From the NCBI RefSeq assembly GCF_026343125.1, contig NZ_JAPEMB010000001.1, forward strand, positions 2,418,001 to 2,482,000: a stretch of 64,000 nt of DNA. The letters are read 5' to 3'. Below the pieces are notes generated by a model, which was given only the letters and a program-made list of their open reading frames with translations, was not told the origin of the DNA and did not search any database. Source of the stretch: Streptomyces sp. NBC_00094. Lineage in GTDB: Bacteria; Actinomycetota; Actinomycetes; Streptomycetales; Streptomycetaceae. Position numbers and translations under genes: made by a program. Within the stretch, counting starts at the first letter, position 1. Every line of letters begins with the position of its first letter. Of this stretch, positions 25,702 through 34,075 are shown one piece after another.

Positions 25702-28182
25702 TCAGACCTCCAGGGCGGCGCTCAGGCGCGTGTCGGTGAGGGAGTGCGCGGCCACGACCTCGTAGGCGCCGGAGACGAACGTCCAGTCGTTCTTCTCCTC
25801 GTCCCAGATCTCGAAGGCGCGGCGGGGCAGCGCGATCTCGGTCTCGACGGTCTCGCCGGGCGCGGCCTCGACGCTCGCGAAGGCGGCCAGCCAGCGCGCC
25901 GGACGCTCGACGGTCGCGCTCCCCGCGCCCTCCGGCCCGGTCGCCGCGGGTGCCAGGTAGACCTGGACGACCTCGCGGCCGGTGCGGTCACCGGTGTTGG
26001 TGAGCCGGACGGTGACGGTCTCGGGTCCGGCGGTCAGGGAGTCGTACGACCAGCTGGTGTAGCCGAGGCCGTGGCCGAAGGGGTACGCGGGGACGGCGCC
26101 GGCCTTGTCCCAGGCGCGGTAGCCGATGAAGACGCCCTCGGAGTAGTCGAGTACGCCGTCGGTGGGGGTGACCTCGGTGACGGGGACGTCGGCGAGGACG
26201 GCGGGCCAGGTGGTGGGGAGGCGGCCGCCGGGCTCCTCGGCGCCGGTGAGGACGTCGGCGAGGGCGTCGCCGCCCTCCTGGCCGGGGAACCAGCTGAGCA
26301 GGATCGCGGCCACGTCCTCGCGCCACGGCATCTCGACCGGGGAGCCGGCGTTGACGATGACGACGGTGTTCGGGTTGACGGCGGCGACGGCCCGGACGAG
26401 CTCGTCCTGACGGCCCGGGAGCGCGAGGTCCTTGCGGTCGAAGCCCTCGGACTCGACGCGCTCGGTGGTGGCGACGACCACGACGGCGGTGTCGGCGGTG
26501 CGGGCGGCCTCGACGGCCTCGGTGATCAGTTCGTCGGGGTCACGGCGCGGACCGAGGTGGACGAAGGAGAACATGACGGCCGGCAGCGGGCCCGAGAACT
26601 CCTTGTTCAGGGTCTGGCGCAGGGAGACCTCGACGGTCTCGCCGGCGGTGAGGGAGACCTTGGCGCGCTCGACCGGGGAGCCGAAGAAGGCCTCGAAGGG
26701 GTCGCTCTCGGCGCCCATGGCCTGGACGCCGTCGAAGACGGTGACGCCGCCGACGGCGAGGGTGAAGGCGCCGAGGCCGCGGGTGCCGAAGGCGTGTTCG
26801 CCGGACTCGCGCGGGGTGAAGGTGCCGACGACCTCGACGGAGGCGAGCTCCGCGTAGTCGACGCCGTCGGGCAGGTCGCCGATCCACTGGACCTGGCCGT
26901 TGGGCAGGGTGCCCTCGCCGAGGATCCGGTCCTCGGCGTCGCGGCAGCGGGCGACGAGGGTGAAGCCCTGGTCGGCGGGGGCGAGTTCCTCGCTGGGGTC
27001 GGCGCCGATGGTGAAGGTGAGCGCGCCTTCGGGCAGCGCGGCGGTGAGGCCGGCGAGCGGGGAGACGATGTGCTCGGGGAAGACCTGGGCGGAGCCGCCG
27101 CCGAGGACGCGGGCGTCGCGGGCGGCGGCGCCGGAGAGGGCGACGGTGCCGGTGCGGAGCGGCAGGGCCGCGTTCTCGTTGCGGACGAGGACGAAGCCGC
27201 GGCGGGCGATCTCGCGGGCGAGGGCGTCGCCGTCGATGGCGGCCGGGTGCTCGGTGACGACCGCGGGGGCGCCTTCGAGGGCGCCGACGCGGGCGGCGAG
27301 CCGCAGGACGTTGCGTACGGCCGCGTCGACGGTGGCCTCCTCGACCTCGCCGGCGCGGACGGCGGTGGCGAGGGCGTCGCCGTAGACGGTGTAGGGGCCG
27401 GGCATGGCGACGTCGAGGCCGCCCTCGATGTCGCCGGTGGTGGAGCGGGCGGCCATCCAGTCGGAGACGTTGTAGCCGTCGAAGCCCCACTCGCCGCGCA
27501 GGACCTCGTTGACGAGGTAGCGGTGCTCGGTCATCGTCACGCCGTTGACCTGGTTGTAGGCGGTCATGATGCCCCAGGGGTGGGCGTTCTTGACGATGGC
27601 CTCGAAGGGGGCGAGGTAGAGCTCGCGGAGGGGGCGGGCGGCGACCTTGTTGTCGACGGTGAAGCGGTCGGTCTCGGCGTCGTTGGCGACGAAGTGCTTG
27701 ACCGTGGTGCCGACGCCACCGTCCTGGACGCCCTGGACGTAGCCGGTGCCGATCTCGCCGGTGAGGTACGGGTCCTCGCTGTACGCCTCGAAGTGGCGGC
27801 CGCCGAGGGGCGTGCGGTGCAGGTTGACCGTGGGTGCGAGGAGGACGTGGACGCCCTTGCGGCGGGCCTCCTGGGCGAGGAGCCGGCCGGCGCGGCGGGC
27901 CAGCGCGGGGTCCCAGGCGGCGGCGAGCGCCGTCGGGGACGGCAGGGCGACGGACGGGTCGTCGGCGGTCCAGCGGACGCCGCGGACGCCGATGGGGCCG
28001 TCGGACATGACCAGGGAGCTCAGCCCGATCTCCGGCAGCGCGGGCAGCGACCACATGTCCTGACCGGCGAGGAGCCGGGCCTTGGTGTCCAGGTCGAGCT
28101 TGGCGAGCGCCGCCTCGACGGCCGCCTCTCGCGCGCTGTCACCGTTGATGTCCGTGCCGACGCCCGTGGTCGTCTCCACCAT
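25702..28182 (-). CDS. Glycoside hydrolase family 3 beta-glucosidase
   Basis: The 826-residue enzyme has a GH3 N-terminal barrel with nucleophile Asp241 (FDGYNVSDWMAA) and the substrate-site KHFVANDAE, a C-terminal GH3 sandwich, a PA14 domain inserted around 385-545 (HAFGTRGLGAFTLAVGG) and a fibronectin-III-like end domain. No signal peptide is present, so it likely acts on imported oligosaccharides or glycosides in the cytoplasm. GAGGAGG lies seven bases before the ATG. It diverges from a TetR gene across a perfect 8-8-8 operator-like repeat. Confidence 0.93.
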   Translation of the reverse strand: MVETTTGVGTDINGDSAREAAVEAALAKLDLDTKARLLAGQDMWSLPALPEIGLSSLVMSDGPIGVRGVRWTADDPSVALPSPTALAAAWDPALARRAGRLLAQEARRKGVHVLLAPTVNLHRTPLGGRHFEAYSEDPYLTGEIGTGYVQGVQDGGVGTTVKHFVANDAETDRFTVDNKVAARPLRELYLAPFEAIVKNAHPWGIMTAYNQVNGVTMTEHRYLVNEVLRGEWGFDGYNVSDWMAARSTTGDIEGGLDVAMPGPYTVYGDALATAVRAGEVEEATVDAAVRNVLRLAARVGALEGAPAVVTEHPAAIDGDALAREIARRGFVLVRNENAALPLRTGTVALSGAAARDARVLGGGSAQVFPEHIVSPLAGLTAALPEGALTFTIGADPSEELAPADQGFTLVARCRDAEDRILGEGTLPNGQVQWIGDLPDGVDYAELASVEVVGTFTPRESGEHAFGTRGLGAFTLAVGGVTVFDGVQAMGAESDPFEAFFGSPVERAKVSLTAGETVEVSLRQTLNKEFSGPLPAVMFSFVHLGPRRDPDELITEAVEAARTADTAVVVVATTERVESEGFDRKDLALPGRQDELVRAVAAVNPNTVVIVNAGSPVEMPWREDVAAILLSWFPGQEGGDALADVLTGAEEPGGRLPTTWPAVLADVPVTEVTPTDGVLDYSEGVFIGYRAWDKAGAVPAYPFGHGLGYTSWSYDSLTAGPETVTVRLTNTGDRTGREVVQVYLAPAATGPEGAGSATVERPARWLAAFASVEAAPGETVETEIALPRRAFEIWDEEKNDWTFVSGAYEVVAAHSLTDTRLSAALEV

Positions 28183-28226
28183 GGCCGTACCTCCTCATTG
28201 ACGTACCGATGACCCCATCGTGCACC

Positions 28227-28250
28227 CACCTACCTGTAGATCGGTAGGTG
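28227..28250. promoter_or_regulatory. TetR operator candidate
   Basis: CACCTACC (28227-28234) and GGTAGGTG (28243-28250) are perfect inverted arms around an 8-bp spacer, midway between the divergent GH3 and TetR genes. A good -10 (TATTAT, 28266-28271) for the TetR gene lies 16 bases further on, so a bound repressor would cover its -35 region. Confidence 0.7.
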
Positions 28251-28315
28251 ACGTAACCATTCCGTTATTATCGGGCAGGGGGTACGGTCTCGGGAAGACG
28301 ACAGGAGAGGGGGCC

Positions 28316-28897
28316 GTGGCGATGGTGCGGGCCAGGAGCGAGGAGCGGCGCGCGGAGATCCTGCGCGCCGCCCTCGAAGTGATCGCCGAGCGCGGCTACC
28401 GGGGCGCCACCCTCGGCTCCGTCGCCGAACGCGTCGGGCTGACCCAGCAGGGGCTGCTGCACTACTTCCCGACGAAGGAGGCACTGCTCATCGCGGTCCT
28501 GGAGGAGCGCGACCGCTGGGACACGAGCGGCGGCCGGGACCGCGAGAACTGGCGGCTCGACCTGCTGGAGTCCCTCGTCGAGTACAACGCGATGCGGCCG
28601 GGGATCGTGCAGACCTTCTCCGCGCTGCTCGGCGAGAGCGTGACGGACGAGCACCCGGCGCGGGAGTTCTTCACCGAGCGGTACGCACAGGTGCGGACGA
28701 GCATGGCGGACGTCCTGCGGCTGGAGTTCGGCGACCGGCTGCCGAGCGGCCTCACCCCCGAACAGGCGGCACCGCTCCTGACGGCGGTCGTGGACGGGCT
28801 CCAGTACCAGTGGCTCCTCGACCCGGCGGCGGTGGACATGCCGGGCGCCTTCCACGACTTCCTGCGGCTGTTGCGCGGGGGCGACCCTCAGACCTGA
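28316..28897 (+). CDS. TetR-family regulator, probable repressor of the GH3 gene
   Basis: The 193-residue protein has an N-terminal TetR HTH (RRAEILRAALEVIAERG, LGSVAERVGLTQQGLLHYFP) and a helical ligand-binding domain. GTG 28316 follows AGGAGAGG; ATG 28322 two codons later is possible. The divergent placement with a single symmetrical site between the genes suggests that it controls the glucosidase and itself, with a sugar or glycoside as a possible ligand (inference). Confidence 0.88.
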   Translation: MAMVRARSEERRAEILRAALEVIAERGYRGATLGSVAERVGLTQQGLLHYFPTKEALLIAVLEERDRWDTSGGRDRENWRLDLLESLVEYNAMRPGIVQTFSALLGESVTDEHPAREFFTERYAQVRTSMADVLRLEFGDRLPSGLTPEQAAPLLTAVVDGLQYQWLLDPAAVDMPGAFHDFLRLLRGGDPQT

Positions 28898-28912
28898 GGC
28901 GGAGGTCCGGGT

Positions 28913-29035
28913 GCGGGGCCGACGGGATTCGAACCCGCGGGGTCCGGCCACCAGGTCCGGCGACCGGCCGCTCTCCCCGGGCGTGGGAACCTCCACGACC
29001 CAGCTCCGCAATCGACCGCTCTGCCACGGCCCCGC
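28913..29035 (-). tRNA. Atypical tRNA-like gene, anticodon not assignable
   Basis: Reading the minus strand, 29035-29027 (GCGGGGCCG) pairs perfectly with 28921-28913, and the pairing extends to 13 bp (29039-29027 with 28921-28909). Just inside are TG, a D-arm (GCA, 11-nt loop with GG, TGC) and, at the other end, a canonical T-arm CGGGTTCGAATCCCG. The centre is abnormal: about 70 nt instead of an ordinary anticodon arm plus variable arm. GGAGC could pair with GTTCC around a 12-nt loop, or CGTGG with CCACG around a 6-nt loop; neither gives a normal 7-nt loop. It could be a degenerate tRNA, an interrupted tRNA or a tRNA-like RNA. Confidence 0.5.
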
Positions 29036-29039
29036 ACCC

Positions 29040-29061
29040 TGCGGGACCGCGCGATCCCGCA
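29040..29061 (-). terminator. Short terminator hairpin
   Basis: TGCGGGA pairs with TCCCGCA around an 8-base loop. It follows the oxidoreductase gene and precedes the tRNA-like locus on the minus strand, separating the two transcripts. Confidence 0.45.
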
Positions 29062-29097
29062 AGCACCGGAGTGTAGGGCCTGAACACCCGTAGTCCG

Positions 29098-29895
29098 CTA
29101 GGGAATTACGGCCGCAAGGTCCTGGTCCCGCAGGGTCGCGTCCTCGGTCAGGGCCGCGTGGACGGCCTCCAGGACGGGCAGTTGCGTCACCGCCGTGGCC
29201 AGGGCGACGTCCTTCGCCGCGAGGGCGACCGGGAAGTACACACCGGTGGCGGTGGCCCGGCCGACAGCTCCGGCCAGCGGGCCCTGGGCAAGGGTGCGCA
29301 GGGCGAGTTCGCGGGGCAGTCCGAGGGAGCCGGCGAGCGTGAGGGCCTCGCCGATCAGGGCGACGCCGCCGATCACGGCGTTGATGAGGACCAGTTTGAG
29401 CGCGGCGCCCGTGCCGGGGCCGCCGCACGCGGTGGTCTCGCCGAGCAGATCGAGGACGGCGGCGACGGGTGCGGTGTCGCCGCCCGCGAGGATGATCAAC
29501 TCCCCGGCCGCCGCCCGGTCCACGCTGCCCATGACGGGCGCGTCGATCAGGGTGACCCCCTCGGGGAGCCGGGCGGTGAGCGTGCGGACGGTGTCCGGGC
29601 CGACGGTCGAGGTGTCGACCCAGCGGGTGCCGGGGCGCAGCGCCGGGATCAGCTCGTCGGCGACGGCGAGGGCGGCGGCCGGGTCGGCCAGCATGGTGAC
29701 GACGACGTCGGCGTCACGGACGGCGTCGGCGGGTGTCGCGGCGCGGACGGCGCCGTCGGCGACCAGGGCGTCGGCCTTGGCGGCCGTACGGTTCCAGACG
29801 GTCAAGGGGTGTCCCGCGTCGAGGAGTCGGCGGGCCATGGGGAGGCCCATCGAGCCGAGGCCGAGGAAGGCGATCTTCTGCTGCGTGTTCTCCAT
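29098..29895 (-). CDS. NAD(P)-dependent 3-hydroxyisobutyrate-dehydrogenase-like reductase
   Basis: The 265-residue protein starts with the Rossmann motif [12 protein letters not shown], has the substrate-loop pattern LIDAPVMGS, and the catalytic Lys region [12 protein letters not shown] typical of beta-hydroxyacid dehydrogenases, although the family's usual GxxGxGxxxK is here [10 protein letters not shown]. Substrate is unknown. ATG 29895 (MENTQQKI) is preferred over an extension to 29955, which would overlap the divergent LysR gene. The short spacing to that gene suggests LysR control. Confidence 0.85.
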   Translation of the reverse strand: MENTQQKIAFLGLGSMGLPMARRLLDAGHPLTVWNRTAAKADALVADGAVRAATPADAVRDADVVVTMLADPAAALAVADELIPALRPGTRWVDTSTVGPDTVRTLTARLPEGVTLIDAPVMGSVDRAAAGELIILAGGDTAPVAAVLDLLGETTACGGPGTGAALKLVLINAVIGGVALIGEALTLAGSLGLPRELALRTLAQGPLAGAVGRATATGVYFPVALAAKDVALATAVTQLPVLEAVHAALTEDATLRDQDLAAVIP

Positions 29896-29922
29896 GCGTT
29901 CGACGCTAGGGGCGCCGCAGAT

Positions 29923-29946
29923 ATGCGACAAGCGAATGTCTCGCAT
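29923..29946. promoter_or_regulatory. LysR-type operator candidate
   Basis: ATGCGA (29923-29928) is mirrored by TCGCAT (29941-29946) with 12 bases between, and GACA/TGTC forms an inner repeat. It lies in the 58-base gap between the divergent reductase and LysR genes. Confidence 0.55.
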
Positions 29947-29953
29947 GGTCTCC

Positions 29954-30868
29954 ATGCAGAATGAGCATGTGAATGGTCATGTGCTGTACGAGGTCTTCCT
30001 CGCCGTCGCCCGCGAGGGGTCCTTCACCTCCGCCGCCCGCGTCCTCGGCTACACCCAGTCCGCGGTCTCCCGCCAGGTCCAGTCCCTGGAGGACGAGACG
30101 GGCGCGGCGCTGTTCGAGCGGCTGCCGCGCGGGGTGCGGCTGACCGAGGCGGGCCGGGTGTTGCTGCCGCACGCCGAGGCGGTGCGGGACCGACTGCTCG
30201 CGGCCCGGGCCGAACTGGACGCGCTGCGCACCCTGGACGGCGGGCTGCTCCGGCTCGGTTCGTTCTCCAGCGCCAACGCGGCACTGGTCCCCCGCGCGCA
30301 GGCCGCGTTCCGCGCCCGGCATCCGGGCGTGACCGTCACCCGTACCGAGGGCCCGTCGGTGAAGCATCTGGCGCTGCTCGCCGCCGGCGAGCAGGACCTC
30401 GCGGTGGTCAGCCCGGCCCTCGCCGCCCCCTCGCCGGAGGGCGTGACGCTCCATCACCTCCTGGACGAGCCGATGCTGGTGGCCCTGGAGCGCGGCCATC
30501 CGCACGCGGGGCGGCGGGCGGTGCGGCTCGCCGAGCTCGCCGACGAGGAGTGGATCGTCGGTGCCGAGCGCCTGGAGGACACCCTCTTCCGGCCGGCCGT
30601 CGCCGCCGGGTTCCGGCCGCGCACCGGGCTGATGGCCCACGACTGGATCGCCAAGCTCGGGGCGGTCGCCGCGGGCCTGGGCATCACCCTCGTACCGGCG
30701 CTCGCGGCGGCGGCCGTACGCCGGGACGTCACGCTCGTCACGATCCACCCGGACGACGTCCCGTACCGCCGGATCTGCGCCGCGACCCCGCCGACCCCGA
30801 CCGTGGCGGCGACGGCCTTCCTGGAGAAGTTGCGGGAGACCGCGGAGGCCCTGCAGGACACCCCCTAG
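29954..30868 (+). CDS. LysR-family regulator
   Basis: The 304-residue protein has the LysR HTH ([20 protein letters not shown]) and a periplasmic-binding-protein-like effector domain. Three starts are possible: 29945 (inside the operator), 29954 and GTG 29969; 29954 is used here. It diverges from the hydroxyacid-dehydrogenase-like gene, its likely target. The nitrilase-family gene follows after nine bases and is probably co-transcribed. Confidence 0.85.
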   Translation: MQNEHVNGHVLYEVFLAVAREGSFTSAARVLGYTQSAVSRQVQSLEDETGAALFERLPRGVRLTEAGRVLLPHAEAVRDRLLAARAELDALRTLDGGLLRLGSFSSANAALVPRAQAAFRARHPGVTVTRTEGPSVKHLALLAAGEQDLAVVSPALAAPSPEGVTLHHLLDEPMLVALERGHPHAGRRAVRLAELADEEWIVGAERLEDTLFRPAVAAGFRPRTGLMAHDWIAKLGAVAAGLGITLVPALAAAAVRRDVTLVTIHPDDVPYRRICAATPPTPTVAATAFLEKLRETAEALQDTP

Positions 30869-30877
30869 GGGTGCGGG

Positions 30878-31603
30878 ATGATGGCGGTCATGATCGTCGC
30901 AGCCACGCAGTTCGCCCCTGTCGCCGGGGACATCGATGCCAACGTCCGTACGGCCGCCGGGCTCGTCCGGGCCGCCGGGGCCGAGGGGGCCCGGGTCGTC
31001 GTCTTCGCCGAGCTCTGTCTGAGCGGGTACGAGCCGTCCCTGATCCGGGACACCCCGTCGCTGGTCCTCCACGAGGACGATCCGCGTCTCGCACCGGTAC
31101 GGGAGGCCTGCCGGGAGGTCTCGGCGGCGGCCGTGGTCAACGGGCCGGTACGGACGGCGGACGGGCGGACCGGAATCACCTCGCTCGTGATCGGGCCCGA
31201 CGGCACGCTCCTCGCCCGCTACGACAAGCGGCACCTGTACGGGATCGAGGCGGAGGTCTTCGCGCCGGGCGCCACCGACGGGCGGTTCGCGCTCGACGGG
31301 GTCCGGTTCGCGCTGGCCACCTGCTACGACAACCGCTTCCCGGAGCTGGCGGAGCGGGCCGTGGCCGACGACTGCGCGGTGTACCTGGCGAGTTCGGTGC
31401 TCTCCGCCGACAACGACTCGTTCGAGGCGGTGTATCCGGTACGGGCCCGGGACTTCGGCCTGTACGTGGTTCTCGGCAACGTCCTCGGGGCCAACGAGGA
31501 CGGGGTGGGCGTCGGCAGGGCGGGCGTCTGGGGCCCGGACGGGGAGCGGCTCGCGGACGCGGGGACGGCCGGGCCGGGGTTCGTCCTCGTCGAGGTCGGC
31601 TGA
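30878..31603 (+). CDS. Carbon-nitrogen hydrolase (nitrilase superfamily)
   Basis: The 241-residue cytoplasmic enzyme has the Glu-Lys-Cys triad of the superfamily: Glu in FAELCLSGYE, Lys in RYDKRHLYG and Cys in ATCYDNRFPE. It probably cleaves an amide; the branch (amidase, carbamoylase or NAD synthetase-like) cannot be decided by eye. Starts at 30878, 30881 and 30890 are all in frame. It follows the LysR gene closely and is ended by a strong bidirectional terminator. Confidence 0.85.
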   Translation: MMAVMIVAATQFAPVAGDIDANVRTAAGLVRAAGAEGARVVVFAELCLSGYEPSLIRDTPSLVLHEDDPRLAPVREACREVSAAAVVNGPVRTADGRTGITSLVIGPDGTLLARYDKRHLYGIEAEVFAPGATDGRFALDGVRFALATCYDNRFPELAERAVADDCAVYLASSVLSADNDSFEAVYPVRARDFGLYVVLGNVLGANEDGVGVGRAGVWGPDGERLADAGTAGPGFVLVEVG

Positions 31604-31623
31604 CGGCGCCCCCGGGAACACGT

Positions 31624-31664
31624 CGGAGCCGGGCGGTCGTGGGACATACGACCGCCCGGCTCCG
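31624..31664. terminator. Strong bidirectional terminator
   Basis: A perfect 17-bp stem (31624-31640 with 31648-31664, CGGAGCCGGGCGGTCGT and complement) with a 7-base loop sits between the converging nitrilase-family and M4 protease genes. Confidence 0.85.
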
Positions 31665-31711
31665 GGAAGACCGTCACGGGCCCCCCGGCCCGCGACGGTG
31701 CCCCGCCCCCG

Positions 31712-33928
31712 TTACGGGGCGCTCAGGCCCAGCGTGTACGCGCCGGAGCCGCTGTACGCGTGGACCACGTACCGGTAGTAGCCCGCGGTGCCGTAGTAGC
31801 TGGTGTCCTCGTCGGCGGTCGCCGTGCCGCCGACCGCCACGTCCGCCCAGGCAGACCCGTTCCACTTCTGCAGGTAGAGGTCGAAGTCGGTGCCGGCCGG
31901 GCCGCGCAGGCAGCCCACGTGGGTGCCCGAGGTCGCCGAGTAGTAGTACGAGCCGTCGGGCTGGGCCGCGGCCTGACCGGACGCCAGGGTGCCCTGGTAG
32001 CTGTACTCGGTGTTGCCGCAGCCGGTGGGCGGGGTCGTGGTGCCGACCGACAGCTGGTACGTGACGGTGTGGGTGGCGGAGCCCGTACCGGTCACCGTGA
32101 TCGGATACGTGCCGTTGGCCGTGCCGGCCGCGACCTGCACGGTCATCGTGGAGGAGGAACCGGAGGTCACCGAGGTGGGGCTGAAGGAGACGGTGACACC
32201 GCTCGGGGCGCCGCTCGCGGAGAGCTGGACGGTCTGCGCGCTGCCGCCGGTGGTGCTGGTGTTCACCGTCGAGGTGACGGAGGCACCCGGCTGGACCGAG
32301 CCCGTGGACGGGTTCAGGGCGAGCGAGAAGTCCGGGTTGGTGGTGCCGCCGCAGTCGGTCTCACCGGACTGGGCCGGGACGCCGATCGCGTTCCACGCCG
32401 CCTTCACCGCGTTGCACTCGACGCTGCCGTAGGTGTTCTTGGCGCTGGTCAGCGTCGCCTTGCGGGCGGCGAGGTGGTTCCAGGAGGAGGTCTTCATGAG
32501 CAGCGCGCCCATGAAGACCTTGCCGGCCTTCTGGATGCCGATACCGGTCACGGAGGAGGGGCCGCCGGAACATATCGGGCTGTTGGGCTTGCCGCCGCCC
32601 GGGTTGGAGCCCTCGGCGAGCAGGTAGAACCAGTGGTTCTGCGGGCCGGCCGCCGCGTGCACCTCGGTGCCCGAGGTCAACTGGGTGTAGCAGTTGGGGT
32701 TGTTGTTGATGAGCGACGGGTTGTACATGTTGCGGATCGGCTGGTTGTTGCCGGTGAAGTTGAGCTTCTCGCCGACGGTGTAGTCGGGGGTGTCGTTCGG
32801 GTTGTTGGCGAAGTGCTCGGTGAGCGCGCCGAAGATGTCGCCCGTCGACTCGTTGAGGCCGCCGTTCTCGTTGGACGAGCCGGCGCTGCCCGGGGTCCGG
32901 TCGAAGATCTCGTGGCCGTACTCGTGCGCCACGACGTCGATGCCGGTGAGCTGGTTGGTGCCGTTCTGGTTGCGGCCGTACGTGGTCTTCGTGCCGTCGT
33001 AGTACGCGTTGACCTCGGAAAGGCCGGCGCGGGCCGGGACCATGCCGCCCTGGCCGTTGATGCCGTTGTAGCCGAACCACTGCTTGAGCATGTCGGACTC
33101 GCGCTGGGCCGCGTACATGATGTCGACGCAGGCGGTCACGAGGTCGTTGGCGCCGTTGTTGCCCCACGGCGAGGAGCCCGTGTAGGCGCTGCCGTTCTGC
33201 CCGCCGCACTTGAAGCCGCCGCGGCTGGTGTCGGTCATGGAGCTCGCGGCCGTGTCGATGGTGACGTTGCCGTTGTGGTAGCCGCGGCCGTCGGCGTGCA
33301 GGATCTTGTCGGTGGCCTGGGCGACGGAGCCGGTGCGCGCGTCGACGTAGGTGTCGAGGGCGCTCGGCGCGTTCTGCGCGGTGCGGCCCGTGACCCGGGT
33401 GTGCCAGGTCAGGACGGCCTTGCCGCCCTTGAGGAGCACGGTCAGCTCGGGGGCGCTCGCGCTCTCCACGGAGGCGAGCTGCTCGCGGGCCGTGGCGAGG
33501 GCGGCCTCGGCGGTCACCTTGGCCTTGGTGGAGACCTTGATGGCGGGCGCCTTGGCGCCGGTGACCTCGCGGACCTTGCCCGCGCTGTCGGAGACGACGA
33601 CCGCGTCCCCGCCGACGACGGGGAGGCCGCGGTAGGTGCGCTCGTAGGCCGCGTAGTACAGGCCGTTCGCCCAGGGGGTGACGGACGTACGGACGAGTTC
33701 CTCGTCGGCGCCGTGCCGCAGCTCGTCGAGGCCGCTGTCCGCGGCCCGGTCGGCGGCGGCGAGCGCGAGGGACTTGCCGTGCCCGGGCGGTACGGGCTGC
33801 GCCTGCGGTGCCGCGGCGGACGGGGTGGCGGCGGCGGTGCCGGCGAGGGCGGTCGCGAGGCTCGCCGAGAGCGCCAGGGCGGCCACGGTCGCCGTGACTC
33901 TGGTGGCCGTGAGTCGGGTGGGGTGCAA
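31712..33928 (-). CDS. Secreted M4 (thermolysin-type) metalloprotease
   Basis: The 738-residue preproprotein has a signal peptide, an FTP/PepSY propeptide (about 50-205), an M4 catalytic domain with zinc ligands His335 and His339 in VVAHEYGHEIFD and Glu360 in GGLNESTGD, then an Ig-like domain (about 540-630) and a C-terminal pre-peptidase (PPC)-type domain with Tyr/Ser repeats. The likely start is the rare codon TTG at 33928, preceded by GGAG six bases upstream. A LysR gene diverges from it, as is common for Streptomyces neutral proteases. Confidence 0.92.
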   Translation of the reverse strand: MHPTRLTATRVTATVAALALSASLATALAGTAAATPSAAAPQAQPVPPGHGKSLALAAADRAADSGLDELRHGADEELVRTSVTPWANGLYYAAYERTYRGLPVVGGDAVVVSDSAGKVREVTGAKAPAIKVSTKAKVTAEAALATAREQLASVESASAPELTVLLKGGKAVLTWHTRVTGRTAQNAPSALDTYVDARTGSVAQATDKILHADGRGYHNGNVTIDTAASSMTDTSRGGFKCGGQNGSAYTGSSPWGNNGANDLVTACVDIMYAAQRESDMLKQWFGYNGINGQGGMVPARAGLSEVNAYYDGTKTTYGRNQNGTNQLTGIDVVAHEYGHEIFDRTPGSAGSSNENGGLNESTGDIFGALTEHFANNPNDTPDYTVGEKLNFTGNNQPIRNMYNPSLINNNPNCYTQLTSGTEVHAAAGPQNHWFYLLAEGSNPGGGKPNSPICSGGPSSVTGIGIQKAGKVFMGALLMKTSSWNHLAARKATLTSAKNTYGSVECNAVKAAWNAIGVPAQSGETDCGGTTNPDFSLALNPSTGSVQPGASVTSTVNTSTTGGSAQTVQLSASGAPSGVTVSFSPTSVTSGSSSTMTVQVAAGTANGTYPITVTGTGSATHTVTYQLSVGTTTPPTGCGNTEYSYQGTLASGQAAAQPDGSYYYSATSGTHVGCLRGPAGTDFDLYLQKWNGSAWADVAVGGTATADEDTSYYGTAGYYRYVVHAYSGSGAYTLGLSAP

Positions 33929-34024
33929 CGTCTGCTCCGATCGGGGTGGGGATCAGCGTGGGGGAGACGGATCGTCGCGCCGAGTATGGGCGTGGACATG
34001 GCCAGTTCGGGACATCTCATCCGG

Positions 34025-34042
34025 CATAAGACGCGGGTTATG
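34025..34042. promoter_or_regulatory. LysR-type operator candidate
   Basis: CATAA (34025-34029) and TTATG (34038-34042) are inverted around eight bases, giving an ATAA-N8-TTAT site of LysR type in the gap between the M4 protease and the LysR gene. Confidence 0.5.
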
Positions 34043-34075
34043 GTGCGCCCGTGCCGTGCTGCGTACGCTGCTGAA

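Noticed and set aside
25744..28212. An 822-codon plus-strand open frame opposite the GH3 gene
   Set aside because: Low-complexity Gly/Asp/Ala/Val composition; it mirrors the GH3 gene, which has all expected motifs.
28911..29093. Small open frame over the tRNA-like locus (DSNPRGP-type peptide)
   Set aside because: Peptides of this kind are well-known artefacts of translating the antisense of tRNA T-arms.
31760..34075. Long plus-strand extension upstream of the second LysR gene
   Set aside because: It is antisense to the M4 protease and lacks recognisable domains; the LysR domain starts precisely at ATG 34076.
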